Shown: positions 10,801-18,348 of the stretch, piece after piece
Layout of the letters: each line of letters begins with the position of its first letter
Position numbering within the stretch: position 1 is the stretch's first letter
DNA from: Flavobacteriales bacterium
Lineage (GTDB): Bacteria; Bacteroidota; Bacteroidia; Flavobacteriales_F; PHOS-HE28
DNA length: 64,000 nt
Direction: 5' to 3'
Assembly (NCBI GenBank): GCA_016703005.1
Contig: JADJCX010000002.1
Span: 1 to 64,000 of the forward strand
The notes under the pieces: model-generated
Databases searched by the model: none
Told to the model about the DNA's origin: nothing
Seen by the model: only the letters and a program-made list of their open reading frames with translations
Position numbers and translations under genes: made by a program

Positions 10801-11274
10801 TGCGTTTGATCGACAGCGTGTTCTTCTGCAACACTTCGCGGCCCACGACCAAGGGCACGAGCGCATCGGGATACGTGACAATGATGAGGTGCTCTGGCTT
10901 CTTCATCAAGACCTCCAATACCTCGGTGCGGCCACACGCTCACCATCATGATGTCCATCGGGATCATAAGGCGAACGCGACGGCGCGGGGTAGAAGAGCA
11001 TGTCCTCATCCTTCTTCGCGTTGCGCGCCTCCTTGTCCCTTCCGCGCAATGCTTCCAAGTCGTTGATGAAGTACGCCGCTTCCTCCTTGTCCGTCAGCAC
11101 GAACACATGCACGCCCTTGGTCCGCTCAATGACCGATGCCGCGATCAACGCTTGCGATGAACCGATGGTGCCCGCGATCTGAACGCGGGCGGAGGCGGGC
11201 TGCAAACCTTCGGCGATGCGCGCGACGCGCGCGTCGTTGCGGTAGAGGGAGAGGAGGTCGGGGAGGGAGGTCAT
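7877..11274 (-). CDS. mfd: transcription-repair coupling factor Mfd (one frameshift in assembly)
   Basis: Mfd removes RNA polymerase stalled at DNA lesions and recruits UvrA. Two minus-strand ORFs join into about 1132 residues, the normal size. The N-terminal piece (from the ATG at 11274) ends near 10930 in another frame; adding one C to the CC at about 10931-10932 restores the family-like ERVARTEVLEVL. Later landmarks are the RNA-polymerase-interaction (CarD-like) segment LKPGDLVVHIDHGVGVFSGL, Walker A GDVGFGKTEV, the DEEQ box LLIIDEEQKFGV, translocation motifs (TATPIPRTLQFS, VENGLDIPNANT, QLRGRVGRS) and a C-terminal TRCF domain. Start 11274 is preferred over 11316 because the longer form would overlap the upstream gene. 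Frameshift is most likely an assembly error. Confidence 0.92.
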
Positions 11275-11275
11275 T

Positions 11276-11677
11276 CTACTTGCTTCGTGCTGCGCGAGAC
11301 CAGTCTGGATGTTCATTCAGGAAATGCTCGAGGGTATCAATGACCTCTGAGGGTTGGCAGGTGGTCTCCCACACAATGGCCTTATTCACCTTCAGTTTGA
11401 ACTCCGCGACTTGGGTGAGTTCATCGTAGCCGATACGAAGTGTATTGCTGTAGTCGACCTTGCCATCCTGCGGAAGAGAGATCAACAAACTGTACATCGA
11501 GGTACCAGGGGACAAGCCCTTGGAATAGCCAGCATCAAGGATGTGTTCGATCAACCAACGGATGCAGCGATACCCGGCTTTATTCTCCGTGAGAGCGCGG
11601 TAGTGCGTATTCGTCTCGATCCAATTAGGAGAGAGATCGACCGGTACTTGATCGCCTTCGGTGAGATGCGAATTCAT
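11276..11677 (-). CDS. hypothetical protein, divergent from the hipBST-like operon
   Basis: 133-residue soluble protein with no family I recognise. The ATG at 11677 (MNSHLTEGDQVPVDLSP) is chosen; an ORF continues upstream to 11767, but that extra stretch contains a promoter-like TAGCTTCG box (minus strand, 11740-11747) and reads less like protein. The C-terminal half has an amphipathic alternating pattern (TLRIGYDELTQVAEFKLKV) followed by a helix (VIDTLEHFLNEHPDW). It ends one base before the mfd start, so it likely shares a transcript with mfd. It faces away from the toxin-antitoxin operon; whether they are linked is unknown. Confidence 0.65.
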   Translation of the reverse strand: MNSHLTEGDQVPVDLSPNWIETNTHYRALTENKAGYRCIRWLIEHILDAGYSKGLSPGTSMYSLLISLPQDGKVDYSNTLRIGYDELTQVAEFKLKVNKAIVWETTCQPSEVIDTLEHFLNEHPDWSRAARSK

Positions 11678-11739
11678 GGTCGCCAAAATGCCCGAAACCC
11701 GGTGCCGCAGATTCGGGGCATCGGGTTCGGGAATGGGGG

Positions 11740-11747
11740 CGAAGCTA
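11740..11747 (-). promoter_or_regulatory. possible -7 promoter element (TAGCTTCG)
   Basis: Minus-strand TAGCTTCG fits the TAnnTTCG box seen at several genes in this window and lies 63 bases upstream of the ATG at 11677. No TTG sits at the expected -33 spacing, so support is moderate to weak. Confidence 0.35.
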
Positions 11748-11817
11748 CCGCCGCGGCTTTCCGCCATTCACCGGATGGTCCCGAACGGGAGCATTTCGTT
11801 GGCTTTACTCGATATAT

Positions 11818-11931
11818 ACCCTTTAGGGTGTAATTGTGGTCTTATGGTTTGGGAAAACATCGACTCAAACCCTATCGGGTACAATATCGTAGAAAACAGG
11901 ATATTTGACCATATATTGCACCCGAAAGGGT
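11818..11931 (+). promoter_or_regulatory. three equally spaced ACCC-N4-GGGT palindromes, probable HipB operators
   Basis: Three copies of an ACCC-N4-GGGT inverted repeat lie at 11818-11829 (spacer TTTA), 11869-11880 (TATC) and 11920-11931 (GAAA). Start-to-start spacing is exactly 51 bases both times, about five helical turns, so all sites face the same side of the DNA. The last ends five bases before the hipB start at 11937. Copies 2 and 3 are also flanked by a larger inverted repeat (GGGTACAATAT, 11877-11887, and ATATTGCACCC, 11913-11923). A near-consensus -7 element (GATATTTG, 11899-11906) lies between copies 2 and 3, so bound protein would block initiation. HipB proteins are known to autorepress by binding multiple palindromic operators; assignment here is inference from position and symmetry. 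Confidence 0.75.
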
Positions 11932-11936
11932 ATCCG

Positions 11937-12167
11937 ATGAGCACCGAAATGATAGCAACGTTCGTGTCTTCCAAGCGCAAAGCCCTGAAGATCACCCAGC
12001 CCCAACTGGCCGACAAGGCGGGTGTTGGCCTGCGCTTCCTGCGCGAATTGGAGGCCGGTAAAGCCACCCTGCGCATGGACAAAGTGAACGACGTGCTGCG
12101 CCTCTTCGGGCATGAACTCGGGCCTGTGCCTTCCGCCCGCAACACTCCGGAAAATGCGAACGGCTAA
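11937..12167 (+). CDS. hipB: HipB-like XRE-family helix-turn-helix antitoxin/repressor
   Basis: 76-residue DNA-binding protein starting at the ATG at 11937; the ORF extends upstream but only through the operator region. It carries a lambda-repressor-type HTH: VSSKRKALKITQPQLADKAG for helices 1-2 and VGLRFLRELEAGKATLRMDK for the recognition helix region, followed by VNDVLRLFGHELGPV, the typical HipB C-terminus of Bacteroidota. It is the first gene of a three-gene overlapping operon (its last 14 bases overlap the next gene). Expected role: dimeric repressor of the operon through the upstream ACCC-N4-GGGT palindromes, and part of the complex holding the kinase inactive. Confidence 0.9.
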   Translation: MSTEMIATFVSSKRKALKITQPQLADKAGVGLRFLRELEAGKATLRMDKVNDVLRLFGHELGPVPSARNTPENANG

Positions 12168-12489
12168 GGTCCTGCTGCGCGATGAGTGGGTCGGCATCCT
12201 CTGGGAGGAAGAGCGCGAGTACGTCTTCAGCTATCGACCCAACTACATCAGCAAAGATGACGCTGAGCCGGTGAGCCTCACCCTGCCGCTGCAGGTATCA
12301 CCGTTCCGCAGCGCGGTGCTCTTCCCCTTCTTCGATGGGCTGATCCCCGAAGGTTGGATGCTGAGCATCGCGGAGAAAAGCTGGAAGGTGAACCAGCGCG
12401 ATCGCATGGGCCTACTGCTCGTGTGCTGCAAGGACTGCATCGGCGCAGTGAGCATCGAACCGATGGACAACCCGCAAGCCGATGCCTAG
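12154..12489 (+). CDS. hipS: HipS-like protein (stand-alone HipA N-terminal subdomain)
   Basis: 111-residue protein corresponding to the N-terminal subdomain that in classical HipA is fused to the kinase. Landmarks are GILWEEEREYVFSY, the conserved VSLTLPLQVSPF and FPFFDGLIPEGWML (usual form LFPFFDNLLPEG), then the helix RMGLLLVCCKDCIGAVSI. The ATG at 12154 overlaps hipB by 14 bases and the stop overlaps the kinase start by 8 bases, so the three are translationally coupled. In the described HipBST system of pathogenic E. coli the equivalent small protein, HipS, acts as antitoxin by binding the kinase HipT. I assign that role by size, order and domain; it is not tested here. Confidence 0.87.
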   Translation: MRTAKVLLRDEWVGILWEEEREYVFSYRPNYISKDDAEPVSLTLPLQVSPFRSAVLFPFFDGLIPEGWMLSIAEKSWKVNQRDRMGLLLVCCKDCIGAVSIEPMDNPQADA

Positions 12490-13447
12490 CGCAAGTTGCT
12501 TCGGTTGCTACGGGTCGCTCGACGCATCGGAACAGCTCTATCATGCGCGATGTAGCCGCAAACTCTTCGGCTCGCCGGTACCGCCATCACTGCCCTTCAC
12601 CGAACAGGACATTCTGGGTCTCGCAGAGAAGAGCGTGTTGCGAAGCGCCACGGTTGCCGGTGCGCAGACGAAGTTGTGGCTCGGCTTGATAAGCGGCGCC
12701 TCATCGACATCGCCTGACCGGTTCACGATACTCGGTGTCTGGGGTAGTCACATACTGAAGCCACCCACGCCGAACTACCCTTACATGGTGGAGTTGGAAG
12801 ACCTCACCATGCACCTTGCGGAGTTGAGCGGCATCCGCACCGTTCCGCATGGCTTGTTGCCCATGCAGGATGGAACGCTCGCGTACATCACGCGGCGCGT
12901 GGATCGACTCGGCAAACCTGGTGGCCGCAAGATGAAGAAGCTGCACATGGAGGATCTATGCCAGCTTACCGAGCGCATGACAGAGCACAAATACCGTGGC
13001 TCGCACAAGCAGATCGCGAAGGCCATCCAGCGCTTCACCACCAACCCGCAGCTCGATGTGATCACTTTCTACGAGCAAGTGCTCTTCAGCTTCCTTACCG
13101 GCCACGCCGACATGCACTTGAAGAATTTCTCGCTGCTGAAGGATGCCGATGGCCACTACAACCTGAGCCCGGCCTACGACCTGGTGCCGTCCACTCTGCT
13201 GATCAACGAGACGGAAGAACTCGCCCTCACCCTCAACGGCCGAAAGAGCAAACTCACCCGCAACGACTTTGAAACCGCCATGCGCGCCGGAGGTTTGAAC
13301 GAACGCGCGATCGCCAATCTCTTCACCCGTTTCACGATGGCTTTGCCGAAGTGGAAGGCCTTCATCCCGCTCGGCTTCGTACCTGAAGAGTTGAAGGTGA
13401 AGTACGTGGCGCTGATCGGTGAGCGCGCGGCGCGAATGGGTCTGTGA
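12482..13447 (+). CDS. hipT: HipT-like Ser/Thr kinase toxin (short HipA-type)
   Basis: 321-residue HipA-superfamily kinase lacking the N-terminal subdomain, as in HipT. A putative zinc motif opens the protein (Cys6-x2-Cys9 and His21-x2-Cys24). The ejectable Gly-rich loop reads TVAGAQTK (Thr57 to Lys64), with Thr at the position of the regulatory Ser150 of E. coli HipA. The catalytic loop is GHADMHLKNFSLL (Asp210) and the metal-binding Asp is in SPAYDLVPS (Asp233); the 23-residue spacing matches D309/D332 of HipA, so the kinase looks active. Known relatives phosphorylate aminoacyl-tRNA synthetases (GltX for HipA, TrpS for HipT); the target here is unknown. Start overlaps hipS. Confidence 0.9.
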   Translation: MPSASCFGCYGSLDASEQLYHARCSRKLFGSPVPPSLPFTEQDILGLAEKSVLRSATVAGAQTKLWLGLISGASSTSPDRFTILGVWGSHILKPPTPNYPYMVELEDLTMHLAELSGIRTVPHGLLPMQDGTLAYITRRVDRLGKPGGRKMKKLHMEDLCQLTERMTEHKYRGSHKQIAKAIQRFTTNPQLDVITFYEQVLFSFLTGHADMHLKNFSLLKDADGHYNLSPAYDLVPSTLLINETEELALTLNGRKSKLTRNDFETAMRAGGLNERAIANLFTRFTMALPKWKAFIPLGFVPEELKVKYVALIGERAARMGL

Positions 13448-13496
13448 ACCACTCGGATCAACGCACGCGTTGACAACCTGCCTTGATGCCTCAGCA

Positions 13497-13961
13497 CTAC
13501 CGTTTCATCTCCTTCACTCCGGAAACGTGCGATGAGATCGCTCTCCACATTCCATCGGTCTTGATGAACACATTGCTCGACCAATACGTGCTCGCTGTGG
13601 AGTCCGATAACATGTGCCCCACGCCGCTCACGATCGCCGTTCCGTTCGGCCATGTCTCCAACCGCTTGATCTCATACCGGAACGAGTCCACCTTCCATTC
13701 GTTCTTCTTGATCCAATCCAGCTCATCGGCCTTCGTGAAGACGTTGCCTTCCGCATCGATCATCTGGAAATCGTCGTGCAGGATCCTCGCGAGCCGCACG
13801 GTGTCCTGCGCGCCATACGCCATGGGCCATTCCACTTCTTTCAGGTAGCGCAACTGCCGCTGGTCGTCACCAACGGTCGTACTTCTTGCGCCATTCCCGT
13901 TCGGCGCCTCACCGCACCCGTTCAAGCATGCCAACGCGATCGCAAACCGTACGAACTTCAT
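13497..13961 (-). CDS. NTF2-like (DUF4440/SnoaL-type) lipoprotein
   Basis: 154-residue predicted lipoprotein. The signal peptide MKFVRFAIALACLNGC carries a lipobox ending in Cys16. The mature region shows the cone-shaped NTF2-like pattern: EWPMAYGAQDTVRLARILHDDF, cited as the family landmark for the first helices, then MIDAEGNVFTKADELDWIKK and a strand-rich end (GTAIVSGVGHML, YWSSNVFIKTDGMWRAISSH). DUF4440 proteins bind small ligands or act as polyketide-type isomerases, but many are uncharacterised. It lies four bases downstream of fbp on the same strand and probably shares its transcript. Substrate unknown. Confidence 0.8.
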   Translation of the reverse strand: MKFVRFAIALACLNGCGEAPNGNGARSTTVGDDQRQLRYLKEVEWPMAYGAQDTVRLARILHDDFQMIDAEGNVFTKADELDWIKKNEWKVDSFRYEIKRLETWPNGTAIVSGVGHMLSDSTASTYWSSNVFIKTDGMWRAISSHVSGVKEMKR

Positions 13962-13965
13962 GTCA

Positions 13966-14928
13966 TCAGGGGTTCATCGCCTTCTCCACCATGCCCTTGC
14001 TGCCGATGTACAGCGGACAGCGCTGGTGCAGTTCCGTCGGCTTCAGGTCCAGGATCCGGTTCGCGCCATCCGTGGCCATTCCGCCGGCTTGCTCCACGAT
14101 CATCGCCAGCGGGTTCGCTTCGTAGAGCAGCCGCAGTTTGCCTTTCGGTGACTTGGTTGTTGCGGGGTAGAGGTAGATGCCGCCTTTCAGCAGGTTGCGG
14201 TGGAAGTCAGCCACCAAGCTTCCGATGTAGCGCGCGCTCATCTTATGCTTCTTGCAACCGTCGATGTACCCGCGCACGCCGTCGCTGAAGTCGTAATAGT
14301 TGCCCTCGTTCACCGAGTAGATCGTGCCTTCCTCCGGGGTCTTCATGTCCGGATGGCTCAGGCAGAACGTGCCAATGCTGGGGTCGAGCGTGAAGCCGTT
14401 GACACCGTGGCCCGTGGTGTAGACGAGCATGGTGCTGCTACCGTAGATGATGTAGCCCGCCGCTGCTTGTGCGGTGCCCGGCTGCATGAAGTCCTCCATC
14501 GTGGCCTTGTCGCCCGTGCTCACGCGACGGTAGATGCTGAAGATGGTGCCGATGCTCACGTTCACATCGATGTTGCTGCTGCCATCCAGCGGGTCCATGC
14601 TCACCACATACTTGCCCCCATTGTCGAAGTGTACGATGTCGTCGTTCTCCTCGCTCGCGACCGCGCATACTTCACCTTGGCTGCGCAGCAAGCGGATGAA
14701 GAGGTCGTTGGCGTAGACATCGAGTTTTTGTTGCTGTTCACCCTGCACGTTCTCGCTGCCCTGCGCACCGAGGATGTCTTCCGCCAGTCCGGCCTTGTTC
14801 ACTTCGCGGTTCACCATTTTGCCCGCCAAGCGGAAGCTGGTGAGCAATTGCGTGAGCTCGCCGGTGGCATACGTGAATTCGTGCTGGCGTTCGGTGATGA
14901 ACTCTGCGAGGGTCTTGATCTGGGCCAT
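13966..14928 (-). CDS. fbp: fructose-1,6-bisphosphatase class I
   Basis: 320-residue gluconeogenic enzyme converting fructose 1,6-bisphosphate to fructose 6-phosphate and phosphate in the cytoplasm. Metal and substrate motifs are clear: SEENDDI (Glu pair), MDPLDGSSNIDVNVSIG at the metal site, the substrate loop region YSVNEGNYYDFSDGV and the C-terminal LYEANPLAMIVEQAGG. Length is standard for the class I family. It starts at the ATG at 14928, with an 8-base tandem repeat in the divergent spacer just upstream. Confidence 0.96.
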   Translation of the reverse strand: MAQIKTLAEFITERQHEFTYATGELTQLLTSFRLAGKMVNREVNKAGLAEDILGAQGSENVQGEQQQKLDVYANDLFIRLLRSQGEVCAVASEENDDIVHFDNGGKYVVSMDPLDGSSNIDVNVSIGTIFSIYRRVSTGDKATMEDFMQPGTAQAAAGYIIYGSSTMLVYTTGHGVNGFTLDPSIGTFCLSHPDMKTPEEGTIYSVNEGNYYDFSDGVRGYIDGCKKHKMSARYIGSLVADFHRNLLKGGIYLYPATTKSPKGKLRLLYEANPLAMIVEQAGGMATDGANRILDLKPTELHQRCPLYIGSKGMVEKAMNP

Positions 14929-14941
14929 GTCTCGATCGGGT

Positions 14942-14970
14942 GATCAGACGATCAGATGATCAGATGATGA
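14942..14970. repeat. octamer tandem repeat (GATCAGAT)n
   Basis: Consecutive 8-base units GATCAGAC, GATCAGAT, GATCAGAT and a partial GATGA lie in the divergent fbp/GNAT spacer. The 18-base end of this block (14953-14970) recurs exactly at 33622-33639 next to another gene start. Confidence 0.75.
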
Positions 14971-15027
14971 CCGACTGCCGCCTGGAATGCGGTGCGAATA
15001 TCGGCAGTGACCCTTTCTTTGCTTGCG

Positions 15028-15501
15028 ATGAACGCAACGATCCGTAGGGCCGAAGTGCGCGATGTGCCTGCGATGCTAGCGCTTGTGAGGGAGTTAGCGG
15101 TGTTCGAGCGGGCCCCCAATGAGGTAACAGTGACGGAAGATCACATGAGCGATGCGGGTTTCGGCAAGGATCCGGTGTGGGTCGGCTGGGTGGCCGAAGT
15201 GGATGACGACATTGTCGGCATGGCTGTTTGTTACGAGCGCTATTCGACTTGGAAGGGCCGCCGTCTCTACTTGGAGGACATCATCGTTACGGAGAGCGCC
15301 CGCGGGCATCGTATCGGCGAAATGCTCTTCAAGCAATGCGCTGCCTATGCAGTGGAGCAGAACTACAGTGGCATGCTTTGGCAGGTGCTCGATTGGAATG
15401 TGGATGCGATCCGGTTCTACGACCGCTTCAGCGCGCAGTACTCCAAGGAATGGGTGAACGGATCGCTTGAATTGGAGCAACTGAAGAAGATCGCCTCGTG
15501 A
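15028..15501 (+). CDS. GNAT-family N-acetyltransferase
   Basis: 157-residue acetyl-CoA-dependent acetyltransferase. The ATG at 15028 (MNATIRRAEVRDVPAMLALV) places the beta1-alpha1 start of the GNAT fold at the N-terminus; the ORF's earlier ATG at 14992 adds only a hydrophobic, atypical leader. The acetyl-CoA binding region is LEDIIVTESARGHRIGEML, followed by the family's WQVLDWNVDAIRFYDRF near the C-terminus. That end pattern is common in diamine (spermidine/spermine-type) acetyltransferase relatives, so a small amine substrate is possible, but this is inference. Its stop overlaps the GTG start of the next gene. Confidence 0.88.
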   Translation: MNATIRRAEVRDVPAMLALVRELAVFERAPNEVTVTEDHMSDAGFGKDPVWVGWVAEVDDDIVGMAVCYERYSTWKGRRLYLEDIIVTESARGHRIGEMLFKQCAAYAVEQNYSGMLWQVLDWNVDAIRFYDRFSAQYSKEWVNGSLELEQLKKIAS

Positions 15502-17098
15502 GCAAGCTGCGCAATCGCTGGCCGCTCTTCCTGCTCGTCGCGCTGCTCTTGCCCATGTGTTTCATCGGCTTGCGCCACACCCACGATTGGGGCGACGACT
15601 TCGCGCAATACCTGGTCCAAGCCCGCGACTTGTCGGAAGGGCATTTGATCAGCGCGGCCGATCAGGTCCGCAACTTCGAGAACTACGGACCGGCACCGAA
15701 AGGCCTTGGCTTCTCCTTGCTGCTGGCGCCGCTCTGGGCTGCGAGCGGCAATACCGTGTTCCCCTATTTCGTCTTGATGTCGGTGATAACGTTGCTTCTG
15801 TGCATTGCTCTGTACGAGTTCCTGTGCCGCGACTTCGGTTGGCTCTCGGCCATGCTGGCATCGCTGCTCTTCGCGTACGATCGCCATGTGCTGCATGCCA
15901 AGTCGGAGATCATGCCCGACCTCTTGCTGACGCTGCTCGTGCTTCTCTGTCTGCTCGTGTTGCGCCGTAACGATGCTCGACGATGGTGGCTGCTTCCGCT
16001 ACTGGTCTGCTTCATGATCCTGGTGAAGAGCGCAGGCTGGGTGTTGTACGTCGCGGTAGTCATCAACGTATTGGTCACATGGAGAAAGCGACCACCCGAA
16101 GCATCGGTACGCATCAAACATGTTTTATGGACCATCTCGATACCATTGGCGATGGCGTTCCTGGTTCCGTTCGCTCTGTCGCGGAATGTTGGCAGCAATG
16201 CGGTGTGGTATGCCAACGTATTCTTCGATGGAAACATGTTCAGAACGATCGGCAGCAATGTGATCGCCTATGCCGGCGCATTCGAACACTTCTTCGAACA
16301 GGAGCTTCCGATGTGGATGAACCATCTGTTGGTCCTTGTCCTTCTGGTGATGATCGTGCTCGGTGCCGTGGTCCGCTTGCGCCGACGCGCCGATGCTGGT
16401 GATTTATTTGCGCTGCTGTGGTTGATCATACTGTTGTGCTACCCGTATGCGAACAGTCCTGATCGTTTCCTTTTGCCTGTGCTGCCTTTCGTGTTGCGTT
16501 ACTTGTTGGAAGGGCTTCGCTGGATCGCCGCTCTTGTGCGACTTCCGGAGGGGCCTGTCGTCTCTTCGGTGCTTGGTGGGTTCCTCTTGTTGCACGTGGT
16601 CACCGTTCGGTTCATCGTTCAACAAAACGAACGCCCGATCGCGGGGCCATACAGCGCGGATGCTCAAGAAGCCTTTGCAGTTCTTAAAGCGCGAACACCC
16701 ACAACGGGTCTGATCGGCACCGCACGCCCATGGGCGGTTCACCTCCTCACCGACCGTACGACCGTTTGGTTGCCAACACCAGGCGAAAGCGCTCACCGTG
16801 TATCACATGCCCCGGACCCAACACCGGACTTTATCCTGTTGGGGACCGATCCGCGCCATAGGGGCATGTACGACCAACTGCTGCGTGAAGAAGTGGTGAA
16901 CGACAGTGCGCATTGGATCAACACGTGGCGTAATAGCTCCTTCGTGCTTTTCGAGCGACGGCCATCAGCAACGGTTTCGGCCGCATACCTGCCAACAACT
17001 CCTTCGATGAACTGCGCACGCTCCTCGGCGAAGGTCGCGATGGCTTCCAAGTGATCGCCCTTCCGCATCTTTCGGCCGGTAGCAACGTGCAACGATGA
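15498..17098 (+). CDS. polytopic membrane glycosyltransferase-like (PMT/GT39-type) protein, one apparent frameshift near the 3' end
   Basis: Integral membrane protein of about 533 residues with 10 or more hydrophobic helices. It has the GT-C hallmark of an early acidic loop (RHTHDWGDDFAQYLVQAR, with DWGDD around residues 30-34) and a C-terminal soluble part. GT-C enzymes transfer sugars from polyprenyl-phosphate donors. It starts with GTG overlapping the GNAT stop. As assembled, the frame stops at 17054 with an atypical tail; inserting one G into the GG at about 16960-16961 instead gives a natural tail (ISNGFGRIPANNSFDEL and so on) ending at TGA 17096-17098, overlapping the lysC ATG. I therefore prefer the repaired end at 17098. 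Acceptor unknown. Confidence 0.75.
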
Positions 17099-18348
17099 AA
17101 GTCTTCAAGTTCGGCGGGGCCAGTGTGAAGGATGCCGCAGGCGTGCGCAACGTGGCGAACGTGCTCAGGCATTTCCCTAACGACGACCTGCTGATCGTGG
17201 TGAGCGCCATGGGCAAGACCACCAACGCACTGGAAGAAGTGGTGTGGGGTTTCTGCGATGGTGTCCCGGTGGCAGAGAAGATGGAAGCCCTGCGGAAGTC
17301 GCACCTAACAGTATTGGCTGAAGCCGCCCCGAATGATGTGGCCGCTGCAGCCGAGTTGGTGTTGCACTTCGACCGGTTGAACACCTTCCTGAAGGGCAAG
17401 CCATCCGAGAGTGTTGATCGGGACTACGACCAGATCGTTTCGCAAGGGGAGATCTGGAGCACACTGATCGTTAGTACCCACTTGAAGCACGCAGGGCTGT
17501 CGAATGCGTGGGTCGATGCTAGGACTATCGTGCGTACAGACGACACCTACCGTAGCGCTCGTGTCGATTGGGACTTGTCGGAGCGCAGGGCCGGTGGTTT
17601 GCTCAATGAAGTGCCGGGTTCTCCAAAGCGGATCGTCACGCAGGGCTTCATCGGGTTCAATGCTGAAGGCGATACCACCACGCTCGGCCGTGAAGGCTCC
17701 GACTTCAGCGCGGCCATCTTCGCTTACCTGTTGGATGCGGAGAGCGTGACGATCTGGAAGGATGTGCCCGGCATGTTCAACGCGGACCCGAAACGGTTCC
17801 CGGACACCAAGTTGCTCTCGCATATCAGTTACAAGGAGGCGATCGAGCTCAGCTACTTCGGCGCAAGCGTCATCCACCCGCGCACGTTGCAACCGTTGCA
17901 GCGCAAGAACATCCCGTTGTACGTGCGCTCGTTCGTCGACCTGGCGGCGCCCGGCAGCACCATTGATGATCGCAGCGAGAACGATTCGCTCATCCCATCG
18001 TTCATCATCAAGCCGGGGCAGGTGTTGTTGAGCATCACACCCCGCGACCTGTCCTTCATCGTGGAGGAGAACTTGAGCGGGATCTTCGGTGTGTTCGCGC
18101 AGCATGGCGTGTGCATCAACCTTATGCAGAACAGCGCTGTTGCTTTCACCGTTTGCGTGGACAACGACAATCGTATCAAACCATTGGTGTTGGACCTGCG
18201 CCGCGAGTACGAGGTGCGCTGGAACGAAGAACTTGAACTCGTGACCGTGCGCCATTACGATGAAGTGACGCTCGAGAAACTCCTTAAGGGCCGCGAAGTT
18301 TTGATAGAGCAGAGGTCGCGAACTACCGCACGCTTCGTGGTGAAGTGA
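17095..18348 (+). CDS. lysC: aspartate kinase
   Basis: 417-residue monofunctional aspartokinase, the first step of lysine, methionine and threonine synthesis (aspartate to aspartyl phosphate). The kinase domain opens with MKVFKFGGASVKDAAGV, and the nucleotide-binding part includes TTTLGREGSDFSAAIFAYLL and the catalytic region TIWKDVPGMFNADP. C-terminal ACT-type regulatory domains (about residues 300-417) suggest feedback inhibition. The ATG overlaps the repaired stop of the upstream membrane protein. It ends tail to tail with the glycerophosphodiesterase gene with no spacer. Confidence 0.94.
   Translation: MKVFKFGGASVKDAAGVRNVANVLRHFPNDDLLIVVSAMGKTTNALEEVVWGFCDGVPVAEKMEALRKSHLTVLAEAAPNDVAAAAELVLHFDRLNTFLKGKPSESVDRDYDQIVSQGEIWSTLIVSTHLKHAGLSNAWVDARTIVRTDDTYRSARVDWDLSERRAGGLLNEVPGSPKRIVTQGFIGFNAEGDTTTLGREGSDFSAAIFAYLLDAESVTIWKDVPGMFNADPKRFPDTKLLSHISYKEAIELSYFGASVIHPRTLQPLQRKNIPLYVRSFVDLAAPGSTIDDRSENDSLIPSFIIKPGQVLLSITPRDLSFIVEENLSGIFGVFAQHGVCINLMQNSAVAFTVCVDNDNRIKPLVLDLRREYEVRWNEELELVTVRHYDEVTLEKLLKGREVLIEQRSRTTARFVVK

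Noticed and set aside
9368..10951. 527-residue plus-strand ORF opposite mfd
   Set aside because: Antisense shadow of Mfd with biased composition and no motifs.
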